Below, piece by piece: positions 9,338 through 17,593 of a stretch of 36,195 nucleotides of DNA. The DNA is from Pseudomonadota bacterium (lineage in GTDB: Bacteria; Myxococcota_A; Polyangia; Haliangiales; Haliangiaceae), in assembly GCA_022360315.1 (NCBI GenBank), contig JAKSDA010000285.1, positions 1-36,195 of the forward strand, written 5' to 3'. Below the pieces are notes generated by a model. It had not been told where the DNA came from and searched no databases. It was given only the letters and a program-made list of their open reading frames with translations. A program made the position numbers and the translations under genes. Position 1 is the stretch's first letter, and every line of letters starts with the position of its first letter.

Positions 9338-9455
9338 CTACCGATCGAATGGCCGGCTGCCAGGCTCGGTAAGAACTGCGCTCCGCTCGGTAAGAACTGC
9401 GCTCCGCTCGGTAAGAACCGCTTCGCATGGCTTGCCGGGACGTCCGACCGACATC
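9338..9455 (+). repeat. dispersed repeat family, copy A (with 21-bp tandem units)
   Basis: The left end reads ACCGATCGAATGGCCGGCTG. The middle holds two exact 21-bp units (9364-9384 and 9385-9405, starting GCTCGGTAAGAACTGCGCTC) plus a third diverged unit. The right end runs through TTCGCATGGCTTGCCGGGAC and GTCCGACCGAC. The same ordered blocks recur at 28190-28262 in the same orientation and at 11952-12040 inverted. It lies between the two divergent kinase genes and could affect their expression. Confidence 0.75.
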
Positions 9456-9610
9456 GAGTCGCCCACCTGTGGTCGACCATGCCGGCCAATCCAGCCGGTC
9501 CAGGTGGCGACCGGAGCAGGTCACTGGCCGGGCCCACAGCCTTGGGTGGCGCGTCCGAGTGCTGTACACCGTGTGGCAGTACGCCTTCAAGTGGCCCATA
9601 CTCAAGGGCT

Positions 9611-12600
9611 GTGAAGTCGGGAACCACGTTCGCGGACCGCTACGAGATCGAGGAGCTGGCCGGTCGGGGGGGGATGAGTACCGTGTACAAGGCCCAAAAC
9701 CGCGCGGGACGCCAGGTTGCCATCAAGGTGCTCGATGCAGTCGAGACTGCGCGGAGCAACGAGCGGTTTGCCCGCGAAGCGAGAATCCTGTCGCGGCTAC
9801 ACCACCCGGCCATTGTGAGTTATCTCGACCAGGGCACGACCGAAAGCGGTGTGCAGTTCCTGGTCATGGAGTGGCTCGAGGGCCAGACTCTTAGCGCCCA
9901 CTTGCGCGAGCACCGCTTGCCCATCGCGTCGGTACTGGCGCTGGGCCAGCGCATCGCCGGGGCTCTGGCCGCTGCCCATGCTCACGGCGTGGTGCATCGC
10001 GACGTCAAGCCGGGCAATATCTTTCTGCCCGCCGGCGACGTCGACCGGGCCAAACTGCTCGATTTTGGCATTGCCGGGTGGAACGTCGCCTCGCAGATGC
10101 TCACCGCCCCCGGTGTCCGGCTGGGAACCCTGGCCTACATGTCTCCCGAGCAAGCGCGCGATTCGCGCGTCATCAGCCCGAGCGCCGATGTGTTTTCGCT
10201 GGGCTGTGTGCTCTACGAATGCCTGACCGGCGAGCCGGCGTTTTCGGCCCGGGAACCCATGGCCGTGCTGTTCAAGATTCTGTTCGAAGACGCCCCCCGG
10301 GTCTCGGCAGTGATGTCGCGGATCCCCGCGCCGCTGGACGAGCTGGTGAGCCGCATGCTCGACAAGAACACAGCCACCCGGCCCCAGCACGGCGGCGAGC
10401 TGATCACCGAATTCGAGCGTCTGATTCGCGAGCTGGGCGCGCGTTCGGTCCCGGCGACCCCGGTCGGCCGGGGCATCACGACCAGCGAGCAGCGTCTGGT
10501 CAGCGTCATCGTGGCCCGGCTGGGCGACCGGGGCGAGCGATCGTACTCGCGCTCCGAGCGCGCTCACCAGTCGACCCACGACTCGCGCGATCCGGCCACA
10601 GACTCGACGGTCCGGCTGCTGTCCAGCGATCCCCGCGCCCGGGTGCTCGAGCAACTCGAAGACACATTTCGATCGCTGGGCGCGCGCTGGGACATCGCGC
10701 GCGGCGGAGCCCTGGTCGCAGTGGTCGACGCGCCCGGCGAGGCCACCGATCAGGCTGTCGAGGCGGCTCGCTGTGCGCTGGCGCTGTGTTCTCATCTGCC
10801 CGGGGTGCCGGCGGCTCTGGCCACTGGCTGGGCAGTGTTGGGACGAACCCGCACCGTCGGCGAGGTCATCGACCGCGCGGTCGCCCTGCTCAACTTTGCC
10901 GACTCGCCATCGCGCGGCGACGCTCAGACCACGTCCATTCACGTGGACGAGAATACGGCGGGGCTGATCGAGGCGTCGTTCGAGATCTACCGGCGGGCCG
11001 GCCACGCGGTGTTGGCCAGCGAGCGCGAGGTTTTGGACGAGCGGCCGCTTTTGGGTCGGGTAACACCGTTTGTGGGCCGCAATCGCGAACTGGCCACGCT
11101 GATGGCCACCCTGGACGAGTGCAGCGAAGACGGCGTGGCTCGCGCGGTCTTGATCACCGGCCCGGCCGGCATCGGCAAATCGCGCCTGATGCGCGAATTT
11201 GTCCGCCGCATCCGCGAGCGCGGCCTCGACGTCGAGCTGTGGATCGGCGGCGGCGATCCCAGCCGGGCCGGCTCCTCGCTCGATACCCTGGCCTCGGTGA
11301 TCCGGCGCATTGCCGGGATTCGCAAGGGCGAACCGCTGAGCGTGCGCAGGCACAAACTAAACGCCCGGGTCGCCCGTCATATCAGCGGCGCCGATACTGC
11401 CCGGGTGGCGGCATTTCTGGGCGAGCTGGTCAAGACTCCGTTTCCCGACCATCACGATGTGGCTCTGCGCGCGGCCCGTCGCGACGCTCGCCTGATGTCG
11501 GATCAGATCCGCCGCGCCTGCGAAGATCTGATCGCCAGTGCAACCGACAACCGCACCGTGGTCATCCTGCTCGACGACCTGCACTGGGGCGATCAGGCCA
11601 CGGTCGATGTCATCGACCAGACCTTGCGCAACCTGTCCGAGCAGCCGCTTCTCATCGTGGCTCTGGCCCGTCCCCGCGTCCGCCAGCTCTTTCCCCAGCT
11701 GTGGGTGGCGCGCAACGTGACCGAGATGCGACTGGACGGCCTGTCCCGACGCGCGGCCGAAAAGTTTGTCCGCGCGGTTCTGGCCGTGGCCAATGCCGAG
11801 CACGTGCAGGCGTTGATCAATCGCGCTGCCGGCAATCCGTTCTATCTCGAGGAATTGGTCCGCAGCGCAGCTGCAGGCCCGCCGCTCGTGCCAGCCGACC
11901 GCGCCCCCGGCACCGAAAGCGATGCCGAGTTGCCGTCCGGCCCGGCAGCTGCTCGGCCGGACGCCGCGCTAGGCAATGCCAGGCGGAGTTCATACCGAGC
12001 GGAGCGGTTGCGCGGCCGGCGGTTCGACCGATCGGCGGGCCGGGGCATACATCTTCCCGCCAGTATTCTGGCCATGGTGCAGGCCCGGCTCAACGCGGTT
12101 GATATCCACGCCCGCCGCGTCCTGCGCGCGGCGAGTATTTTTGGCAACGTATTCTGGAGCGGCGGCGCGGCCGCGCTGATCGGCAGCGAAAACTCGGCCG
12201 AGAGCGACGAGATTCTGGCCGAGCTGGTGTCCCGGGAGCTGGTATCGCGGGCCCCGATGTCGCGTTTTCCCGACCATGTTGAGTACGAATTTAACCACGA
12301 TATGGTCCGCGAGTGTGCCTACAGCATGTTGCCCGAGGGCGACCGCCAGCGCGGCCATCGCCTGGCTGGCGAGTGGCTCGAAAAGGTCGGAGAAGTGGAC
12401 GACCAGATGCTGGCTATGCACTTCGAGAACGGCGGCTGGGCCGAAAGGGCCGTGCACTACTACATCCGGTCGGCCGAGTCAGCGCTCGACAGCGGCGGCT
12501 TCGAGGCGACCCTGTCCCTGGCCGAGCGCGGTCTCAACTGCGGAGCCAAAAAACGGGCCTTAGGATCACTGCGCCGGCTGCAGATCGAGGTCTATTTGTG

Positions 12601-13723
12601 GCAGGGCCGTTATGCGCAGGCCGGACCCCTGATCGCCGAGGCCCTGGACAATCTGCCCGGGGCCAGTGAGGAGTGGTATCAAGTCGCCGGTGATGCGGCG
12701 TTTGTGTGGAGCCGGCTCGGCCAGCCCGAGCGGGTCGCCGAGCTCATCGGTTCGCTGGCCCGCTGGCGGGGCGACAGCGAAGAGCGGGAAGCGCGGCTGA
12801 TCACCAAGATGCGCATCGCCTCCGAGTTATTTCTATCCGGCCACCGGGTACTGGCCAGCCCGCTCTACGCCGCCATCGAGAGCGAGCTCGGCGAGGGCGG
12901 CGCCGACGATCCCGGCGTGGCGGCGCGTCTGCACGAGTTGCGCGGGGTGAGAGAGTACGCTCACGGCGGCGATCCCGCGTCCATGTTAAAGGAGTACGAG
13001 CAGTGCCTGGCCCATCACGAAGCGATCGGCGATCTGCGTCGGGCCTGTTTTAATCGCACCAACCTGGGTTATAGCAAATTCATTCTCGGCCTCTACGACG
13101 ACGCTGAGCGCGATTTGCGCCGGGCGCTCGAGGCCGCCGAGCAGATGGGCCTGGCCCATGCCGTGGCCAACGCGCAGACCAATCTCGGCCAGACCCTTGC
13201 CGCGCTCGGTCGGCTTGACGAGGCCGAGGTGCTGCAGAGAAAAGCCGCCGAATTTTTCGCCCGGCAGGGCTATGCGCGCGGCGCGGCCAGCGCTGAGATC
13301 GAGCTGGCGGGCACGTTATTTCTGGCCGACCGGCTCGACGAGGCCGAGAATGTGGCCGGGGCGGGCCTGGCTCGACTTGCCGAGCGAGCATCGCTCAGGG
13401 CGCTTGCCCTGGCCATCCTGGCCCGGATCGCCCTGGCCCGGGGCGACGCCGAGCAGGCCCTGCTTTTGGCCGGCGAGGCTGCGGCGTTGCTCGACGATCT
13501 CGGCCATATCGAGGAGGGCGAGGCCCGGGTCCGGCTGATCATGGCCGAGGCGCTCTATGCCAGCGGCGATGAAGACGCGGCGCGAGTGGCCATCGAGACC
13601 GCCCGGCGCCGCCTGCTCGAGGCCGCCGGCAAGATCTCCGAGCCGACCTGGCGGGTCAGCTTTATCGACAATATCGCCGAGCACGGCCGCATCATGCATC
13701 TGGCCGATGCCTGGTCGGTATAA
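9611..13723 (+). CDS. Ser/Thr protein kinase with degenerate cyclase-like, AAA and TPR modules (kinase 2)
   Basis: About 1370 residues if GTG 9611 is used (VKSGTTFADRYEIEELAGRGG, a usual N-terminus for this family); ATG 9479 in the same frame would add a low-complexity 44-residue leader. The kinase domain (11-270) has ATP lysine Lys39, HRD at 129-131 and DFG at 151-153, so it is an RD kinase. Residues about 295-470 resemble a degenerate class III cyclase-homology domain (RLVSVIVARLGD, VGEVIDRAVALLN) without evident catalytic residues. An AAA/MalT-like NTPase follows: FVGRNREL, Walker A GPAGIGKS (517-524), Walker B VVILLDDLHWGD (about 651). Long TPR-like helices fill the C-terminus. Residues about 781-810 derive from an inserted repeat element (copy C). 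A run of eight G at 9666-9673 encodes part of the glycine loop. Likely a large cytoplasmic signalling ATPase/kinase. Confidence 0.92.
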   Translation: MKSGTTFADRYEIEELAGRGGMSTVYKAQNRAGRQVAIKVLDAVETARSNERFAREARILSRLHHPAIVSYLDQGTTESGVQFLVMEWLEGQTLSAHLREHRLPIASVLALGQRIAGALAAAHAHGVVHRDVKPGNIFLPAGDVDRAKLLDFGIAGWNVASQMLTAPGVRLGTLAYMSPEQARDSRVISPSADVFSLGCVLYECLTGEPAFSAREPMAVLFKILFEDAPRVSAVMSRIPAPLDELVSRMLDKNTATRPQHGGELITEFERLIRELGARSVPATPVGRGITTSEQRLVSVIVARLGDRGERSYSRSERAHQSTHDSRDPATDSTVRLLSSDPRARVLEQLEDTFRSLGARWDIARGGALVAVVDAPGEATDQAVEAARCALALCSHLPGVPAALATGWAVLGRTRTVGEVIDRAVALLNFADSPSRGDAQTTSIHVDENTAGLIEASFEIYRRAGHAVLASEREVLDERPLLGRVTPFVGRNRELATLMATLDECSEDGVARAVLITGPAGIGKSRLMREFVRRIRERGLDVELWIGGGDPSRAGSSLDTLASVIRRIAGIRKGEPLSVRRHKLNARVARHISGADTARVAAFLGELVKTPFPDHHDVALRAARRDARLMSDQIRRACEDLIASATDNRTVVILLDDLHWGDQATVDVIDQTLRNLSEQPLLIVALARPRVRQLFPQLWVARNVTEMRLDGLSRRAAEKFVRAVLAVANAEHVQALINRAAGNPFYLEELVRSAAAGPPLVPADRAPGTESDAELPSGPAAARPDAALGNARRSSYRAERLRGRRFDRSAGRGIHLPASILAMVQARLNAVDIHARRVLRAASIFGNVFWSGGAAALIGSENSAESDEILAELVSRELVSRAPMSRFPDHVEYEFNHDMVRECAYSMLPEGDRQRGHRLAGEWLEKVGEVDDQMLAMHFENGGWAERAVHYYIRSAESALDSGGFEATLSLAERGLNCGAKKRALGSLRRLQIEVYLWQGRYAQAGPLIAEALDNLPGASEEWYQVAGDAAFVWSRLGQPERVAELIGSLARWRGDSEEREARLITKMRIASELFLSGHRVLASPLYAAIESELGEGGADDPGVAARLHELRGVREYAHGGDPASMLKEYEQCLAHHEAIGDLRRACFNRTNLGYSKFILGLYDDAERDLRRALEAAEQMGLAHAVANAQTNLGQTLAALGRLDEAEVLQRKAAEFFARQGYARGAASAEIELAGTLFLADRLDEAENVAGAGLARLAERASLRALALAILARIALARGDAEQALLLAGEAAALLDDLGHIEEGEARVRLIMAEALYASGDEDAARVAIETARRRLLEAAGKISEPTWRVSFIDNIAEHGRIMHLADAWSV
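11952..12040 (-). repeat. dispersed repeat family, copy C, inside kinase 2
   Basis: Read on the minus strand, this segment starts GATCGGTCGAACCGCCGGCC and continues CTCCGCTCGGTATGAACTCC, then GCCTGGCATTGCCTAGCGCG and GCGTCCGGCCGAG. It aligns along its length with copies A (9338) and B (28190). It is in frame with kinase 2 and encodes roughly NARRSSYRAERLRGRRFDRS, placed in the linker between FYLEELVRS of the NTPase and LPASILAMVQARL. Confidence 0.72.
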
Positions 13724-13797
13724 TGCGGTCCAGACCATGGTGCGAATCACTCTAAAGGTAAACATTTCGGGGCTTGCGGCTGGCGGTGGGCCGGTTG

Positions 13798-14511
13798 TTA
13801 TCCCGACAAAAAGTCGGCGAGAACGTGGACCAGGCGGGCGCGAAATGCCGGGTCGGTGGCGCGGTCTTGTCTGACTTCGATTTCGAGGGCGCGGCGATCG
13901 TGGCCGTCGGCGTGGACCTCGGCCGAGTGGATCAGGCCATCTTTGCCCGAGTACGGCTGGTTCATGGCCACGCGCATGCCGGCATCGGCAAGCACACGGG
14001 ATAATTCGTCGGCCAGGGCCTGTTCTCGGTCGAACAGAACGCCGATTTCCATGGTCCGCTCGTGGCCGTTGTACACCGGGGTGAAGGTGTGGACGGCGAG
14101 CACGATCTCGGCGTGCGAACGGGCCAGTTCGCGGTCGACCGCCTGGTGATAAGGCCGGTAATACGCGTCGAGCCGCCTCTTGCTGTCGGCCGGGTCGAGG
14201 TCGATGTTGAGTTCGATGACGTCGTCCTCGGCTGCGGGCAGAAACAGCGTATCCGAATCTTCCGGCCGGTTGGCGTCGATCAAAAGGCGCGAAAAGCGCG
14301 CCAGCACAGCGGGCGCCTCGAGCGCTCTGGCCAGCTCTGTGGTGATCTCGCGGGCGCCCAGGTCATACGCCCAGTGGGTATCGCGCAGGCGTTTATCGCG
14401 ATCACTCCACGACCACGGCTCGGGCATCCGCTGCGAGGCGTGCTCGCAGGTCAAAAATGCGATGGCCCTGTCGAGGCCGGCAACTACCTGGTAGGGGTCA
14501 TCTCGACTCAT
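13798..14511 (-). CDS. N-formylglutamate amidohydrolase family protein
   Basis: 237 residues from ATG 14511. Family motifs are visible: FLTCEHASQRMP near the N-terminus, DTHWAYDLGA (about 44-53), SRLLIDANRP, VHTFTPVYNG and HSAEVHADGHDRRALEIEVRQD. N-formylglutamate amidohydrolase cleaves N-formyl-L-glutamate in histidine degradation, but many members of this broad family have unknown substrates and no hut genes are adjacent here. Length is within the usual range. The 3' end faces kinase 2 convergently with 74 bp between, and no clear terminator hairpin is visible there. The start lies inside a 21-bp tandem duplication (about 14506-14547), an odd setting for a translation start. Confidence 0.88.
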   Translation of the reverse strand: MSRDDPYQVVAGLDRAIAFLTCEHASQRMPEPWSWSDRDKRLRDTHWAYDLGAREITTELARALEAPAVLARFSRLLIDANRPEDSDTLFLPAAEDDVIELNIDLDPADSKRRLDAYYRPYHQAVDRELARSHAEIVLAVHTFTPVYNGHERTMEIGVLFDREQALADELSRVLADAGMRVAMNQPYSGKDGLIHSAEVHADGHDRRALEIEVRQDRATDPAFRARLVHVLADFLSG

Positions 14512-14547
14512 TCATCACAGCTCGTAGCTCATTCATCACAGCTCGTA
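14506..14547. repeat. 21-bp tandem duplication upstream of the amidohydrolase
   Basis: CTCATTCATCACAGCTCGTA followed by G occurs twice in a row (14507-14527 and 14528-14548 approximately). The period of 21 bp matches that of the units at 9364-9426, and both contain a GCTCG core, but the units themselves differ. The first unit overlaps the ATG of the minus-strand gene ending its start at 14511, so the duplication may have copied the translation start region. Confidence 0.7.
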
Positions 14548-14671
14548 GTTTGACGGCTGGCCCGGCCGGCTGGGGGTCGGTCGTTGTCAGTAGTGATTGC
14601 TTCACAGTGCTTGCCAGGCCGATCGAGTGTACCATTCTACAGCTCCTGTGACCCCGACGGCCGCACGCGCG

Positions 14672-15169
14672 ATGTCCAGACCTCACTATCCCAGCACCCA
14701 GGCCACGCGCTTTTTGCGCGAGCAGGCGATTTCATTCACTCCCTACCTCTATCGCTACCACAGCGGCGGCGCCACCGCACTTGCCGCTGCCGAGGCGCTG
14801 GACGTCGATGCGCTGCGGGTGGCCAAAACCCTGGTCTTCGAGTCCGAATCCCGCGATCCGCTGGTCGTCATCATGAATGGCCGCTACCAGACCTCGGTCA
14901 AGGCTCTGGCCCGGGAGCTCGCCAAAAAGAGCATTGCGCCGTGTTCGGCGAGTCGCGCCGAGTCGCTGACCGGATACCGCGTTGGCGGGATCAGTCCGTT
15001 TGGCCAGCGAACGGCCATGCCCGTGTACATGCAGATCGACCTCTTCGAGTTCGAAACCATCTGGGTCAATGGCGGCCAGCGCGGATTCATGATCGAGGTG
15101 GCCCCCGGTGCCATCGAGCAGGCCCTCGCCGCCCGCCTGGTCGATGTCGCCATCGGACCGCCGGCCTGA
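14672..15169 (+). CDS. YbaK/EbsC-family aminoacyl-tRNA deacylase (Cys-tRNA(Pro) deacylase-like)
   Basis: 165 residues from ATG 14672 (MSRPHYPSTQATRFL); the upstream TTG at 14597 would add 25 unlikely residues. The fold markers of YbaK are present: RVAKTLVFE near residue 50, an internal lysine-bearing segment and GGISPFGQRTAMPVYMQIDL (about 104-123). Known function of the family is trans-editing hydrolysis of mischarged tRNA, typically Cys- or Ala-tRNA(Pro), in the cytoplasm. The divergent neighbour is the amidohydrolase. No strong ribosome site is visible before the chosen start. Confidence 0.88.
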   Translation: MSRPHYPSTQATRFLREQAISFTPYLYRYHSGGATALAAAEALDVDALRVAKTLVFESESRDPLVVIMNGRYQTSVKALARELAKKSIAPCSASRAESLTGYRVGGISPFGQRTAMPVYMQIDLFEFETIWVNGGQRGFMIEVAPGAIEQALAARLVDVAIGPPA

Positions 15170-15431
15170 GCAAACCCGATCGAGGCTGGTCCTTTGGCCA
15201 CGGCACACCAGACAAACGATGTGATGACCGAGGCCCTCGATTGTTGCCACCTGGAGAGTCTACTCTTCAGCGATTGCCGACATCTCGCCTCAGTCCAGCG
15301 GTCTTCAGACCCCGGGCAAACGTGTTTTCAATAGATAGGGCCATCGAACGCCGATCGTGCGCGACGGCATCACTTTTGCACAGCGGTCGCTTGACCAACG
15401 GACCGATTCTCCATTGCCAGCGAAGTGATTC

Positions 15432-16811
15432 ATGTTTGATACGATACCGAGTCAGGATGCTCGACAAGACGCATCGCGAGCGGCGCCGACGCAAGACGTG
15501 GCTCCGGGAAAAACCACCCTGACCAGTCGACTGGCCCAGCGCTCGGGCTCGCCGACCGGCAGTGACGTCCCTGTTCAGGGCAAATCCACTGGTACAACGC
15601 CGGCGCCGGCATCGGGCACTGCTGCCCCGGCAGCGGCCGCCAAGACGCCGAAACAACAACTCGACGCGTTTGTCGCCATGACAGCCAAGGACCGGGATGG
15701 GTTTCTGGCCGGGCTGACCGCTGCGACCCGAAAAACCCTGGCCGACGGCCTCACTCACGCCGATGTGACCGGCGCCGACCACGAATCGGCCTTGCGGCAG
15801 CTCTTCGACAGCACGCCAGACGCCGAACAGGATACTCTGGCCCGGTGGATGGCGGTTCGGTTCAACATCGTGGTCGGGCTGGCCAGCCTCGGTGGCAAAC
15901 AGTGGACCAAGGCCGGTTTGCGCCGCGCATGGGATGTGCTGCAAACCCTGCCACCCGCTCAGGTGGAAAACAATGTCGAGTTGTCCAAACTGACCCGTTA
16001 CGACTCGACCAGCATCGAGGGTTGGGCGAGCAGTACCGGGGAAGCAGCGATCGGCTACGGCGACGGCCACCCTATCGACGCCATCGAGGAGACCGGCGCG
16101 TTCACCGACCCCGGTGATCCGCTGCGCAACACCAATCTGTTTGACGTCACTGTCCTTCACGAAATCGGTCATCGCGTCGATCCGCTGGTCAACGCCTCGG
16201 CCGAGTATTGCACGACTGCCGACGGCGGCGGATGGCAAGGACTGAATACTTCTGATGTGGCAACGCGAATGGTCACCGAATCGAACGGCGCAATTGCGCA
16301 GTGGGACGCGTCAAAGGCCACGCAAAAGCAAGAGATCATCCAGGCCTTGCAAAACTATGTAGATGCCGGGTCGTCTGGATCCCTCGATACCCAGTTTCTC
16401 TTGATGCCGTTTTTGGCTTCCCTGCCCGCAGCCGAAAAGACCGAGATCATCGCCACGATCAGAAAGGACCCGGTCGTCGACGCACTCGAAAAGGGCATAT
16501 CGGCCGGGTGGACCAAGCCGGACGGGGGCACCGCGATCAACGGGCGCATCTATCAGAAGTCGTATCCGGGCCAGTGGACCAGTTACAATGCCGCTGCGCG
16601 GGCGCGAAAAGTGTCGACCTACCAGTTTCGACACCCGGCCGAGTGGTTCGCCGAGGCCTATTCCGCCTATTATGCTCCGGGTACGACCAAGGGCCAACTG
16701 CTGGGCCAGACCGACCCCAAGACCAAGGACTATTTTGATTCCACCGTGGACACCGTGGGCGCTCCGGCGACTGCGTCAGGCGCGGGCAAAACGCCGAAGA
16801 ACGGGCAGTGA
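15432..16811 (+). CDS. putative zinc metallopeptidase with effector-like N-terminus
   Basis: 459 residues from ATG 15432. Residues 1-75 are Ala/Pro/Ser/Thr-rich and disordered, with PGKTTLTSRLAQRSG at 25-39; similar short GK-T-L segments begin many DUF4157-type cargo proteins near contractile injection loci. A helical middle leads to a zinc-site motif HEIGH at 243-247 (VLHEIGHRVDPL), with HPAEWFAEAYSAYY at 401-414 offering Glu404 or Glu408 as third ligand. This is the layout of gluzincin-like or ADP/lethal-factor-like peptidases. No signal peptide is seen, so export by a dedicated machine, or an intracellular role, is possible. The family cannot be named. The metallopeptidase call is fairly firm; the effector role is inference. 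Confidence 0.75.
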   Translation: MFDTIPSQDARQDASRAAPTQDVAPGKTTLTSRLAQRSGSPTGSDVPVQGKSTGTTPAPASGTAAPAAAAKTPKQQLDAFVAMTAKDRDGFLAGLTAATRKTLADGLTHADVTGADHESALRQLFDSTPDAEQDTLARWMAVRFNIVVGLASLGGKQWTKAGLRRAWDVLQTLPPAQVENNVELSKLTRYDSTSIEGWASSTGEAAIGYGDGHPIDAIEETGAFTDPGDPLRNTNLFDVTVLHEIGHRVDPLVNASAEYCTTADGGGWQGLNTSDVATRMVTESNGAIAQWDASKATQKQEIIQALQNYVDAGSSGSLDTQFLLMPFLASLPAAEKTEIIATIRKDPVVDALEKGISAGWTKPDGGTAINGRIYQKSYPGQWTSYNAAARARKVSTYQFRHPAEWFAEAYSAYYAPGTTKGQLLGQTDPKTKDYFDSTVDTVGAPATASGAGKTPKNGQ

Positions 16812-16839
16812 CAGGCCGGTCGAGAGCACCGCGACACCG

Positions 16840-17592
16840 ATGAACGCCGGGTCGAGAATATGCAGTCTAACTGGCATTGTCGTGCTGGCATGCGCGAGCT
16901 CGATGGGCTGTGGCGGTGCCAGTGGCACTGGTACGGATTCGGATACCACCGGAATGAATCGCCCGGGCCCACGTGTCGGCTCGGACGGTGAGCAGAAACC
17001 TGCGACACCAGAAAGTGCAGACATGGACAGGTCATCTCAAAACCAGGACCGAGAGTCTCTCACCGCGCGCATTCGCAGCGAGATCGGCACGCGCGGCAAT
17101 GTCGCGCCCGACGACCTCGAGGTCTCGTACCACAACGAAATCGCTGTTCCCGGCGTGGCGATTTTTTCTGCCCGACAGAAAAGCGGTCACCCGCGCGATC
17201 GGCTCTATGTATCCGGGGTGGCCCACGCAGGCGAGATCATCATCGACCGGGATAAGGCCATGCGGGCAGTGGTGTCGGCGTGGCAATACGGTGACCGCCG
17301 CACCGTACCCGCGGTGAGCTTCGCGGCTGTCATTGGCTTTCTCGAAAAAATCCGCGCGCCGGCCCGGCCGATCCTCGAGCCAAACGATCTGGCGTTTTTT
17401 CAGCGCACCGAGCGGGAAGAATACGCCAGGGCAGCGTTTTTGCCCCGCGAGATCACGGTTGCCGGCCGGCCGGCCGTACAGTACTGCAATCGCGCCGAGG
17501 CGCGGGTTGCGTTCTGGATCACCACGGCCATCATTCAGCCAGACGGCGCGGTAAAACTCGAAATCCAACAGATCCCGATGGGCGGGCGTTGA
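16840..17592 (+). CDS. putative lipoprotein of unknown function
   Basis: 250 residues from ATG 16840, 28 bp after the metallopeptidase stop. The N-terminus MNAGSRICSLTGIVVLACASSMGC looks like a lipoprotein signal with the acceptor Cys at residue 24. A Ser/Gly/Thr/Asp-rich spacer of about 50 residues follows, then a compact domain (about 75-250) containing GNVAPDDLEVSYHNE, SGVAHAGEIIIDR and LPREITVAGRPAVQYCNR. No enzyme motif is recognised. It lies in a tight plus-strand run with the metallopeptidase before it and the CpXC protein 1 bp after its stop, so cotranslation or shared function is plausible. Confidence 0.75.
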   Translation: MNAGSRICSLTGIVVLACASSMGCGGASGTGTDSDTTGMNRPGPRVGSDGEQKPATPESADMDRSSQNQDRESLTARIRSEIGTRGNVAPDDLEVSYHNEIAVPGVAIFSARQKSGHPRDRLYVSGVAHAGEIIIDRDKAMRAVVSAWQYGDRRTVPAVSFAAVIGFLEKIRAPARPILEPNDLAFFQRTEREEYARAAFLPREITVAGRPAVQYCNRAEARVAFWITTAIIQPDGAVKLEIQQIPMGGR

Positions 17593-17593
17593 T

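Noticed and set aside
9364..9426. CRISPR array
   Set aside because: The 21-bp units are directly adjacent, with no spacers and no cas genes nearby.
9479..9610. Upstream ATG start for kinase 2
   Set aside because: The 44 extra residues are low complexity with no ribosome site, whereas GTG 9611 gives a typical N-terminus; the question remains open.
9797..11353. Minus-strand open frame (518 codons) opposite kinase 2
   Set aside because: It overlaps the clear kinase and NTPase motifs on the plus strand and has no motif of its own.
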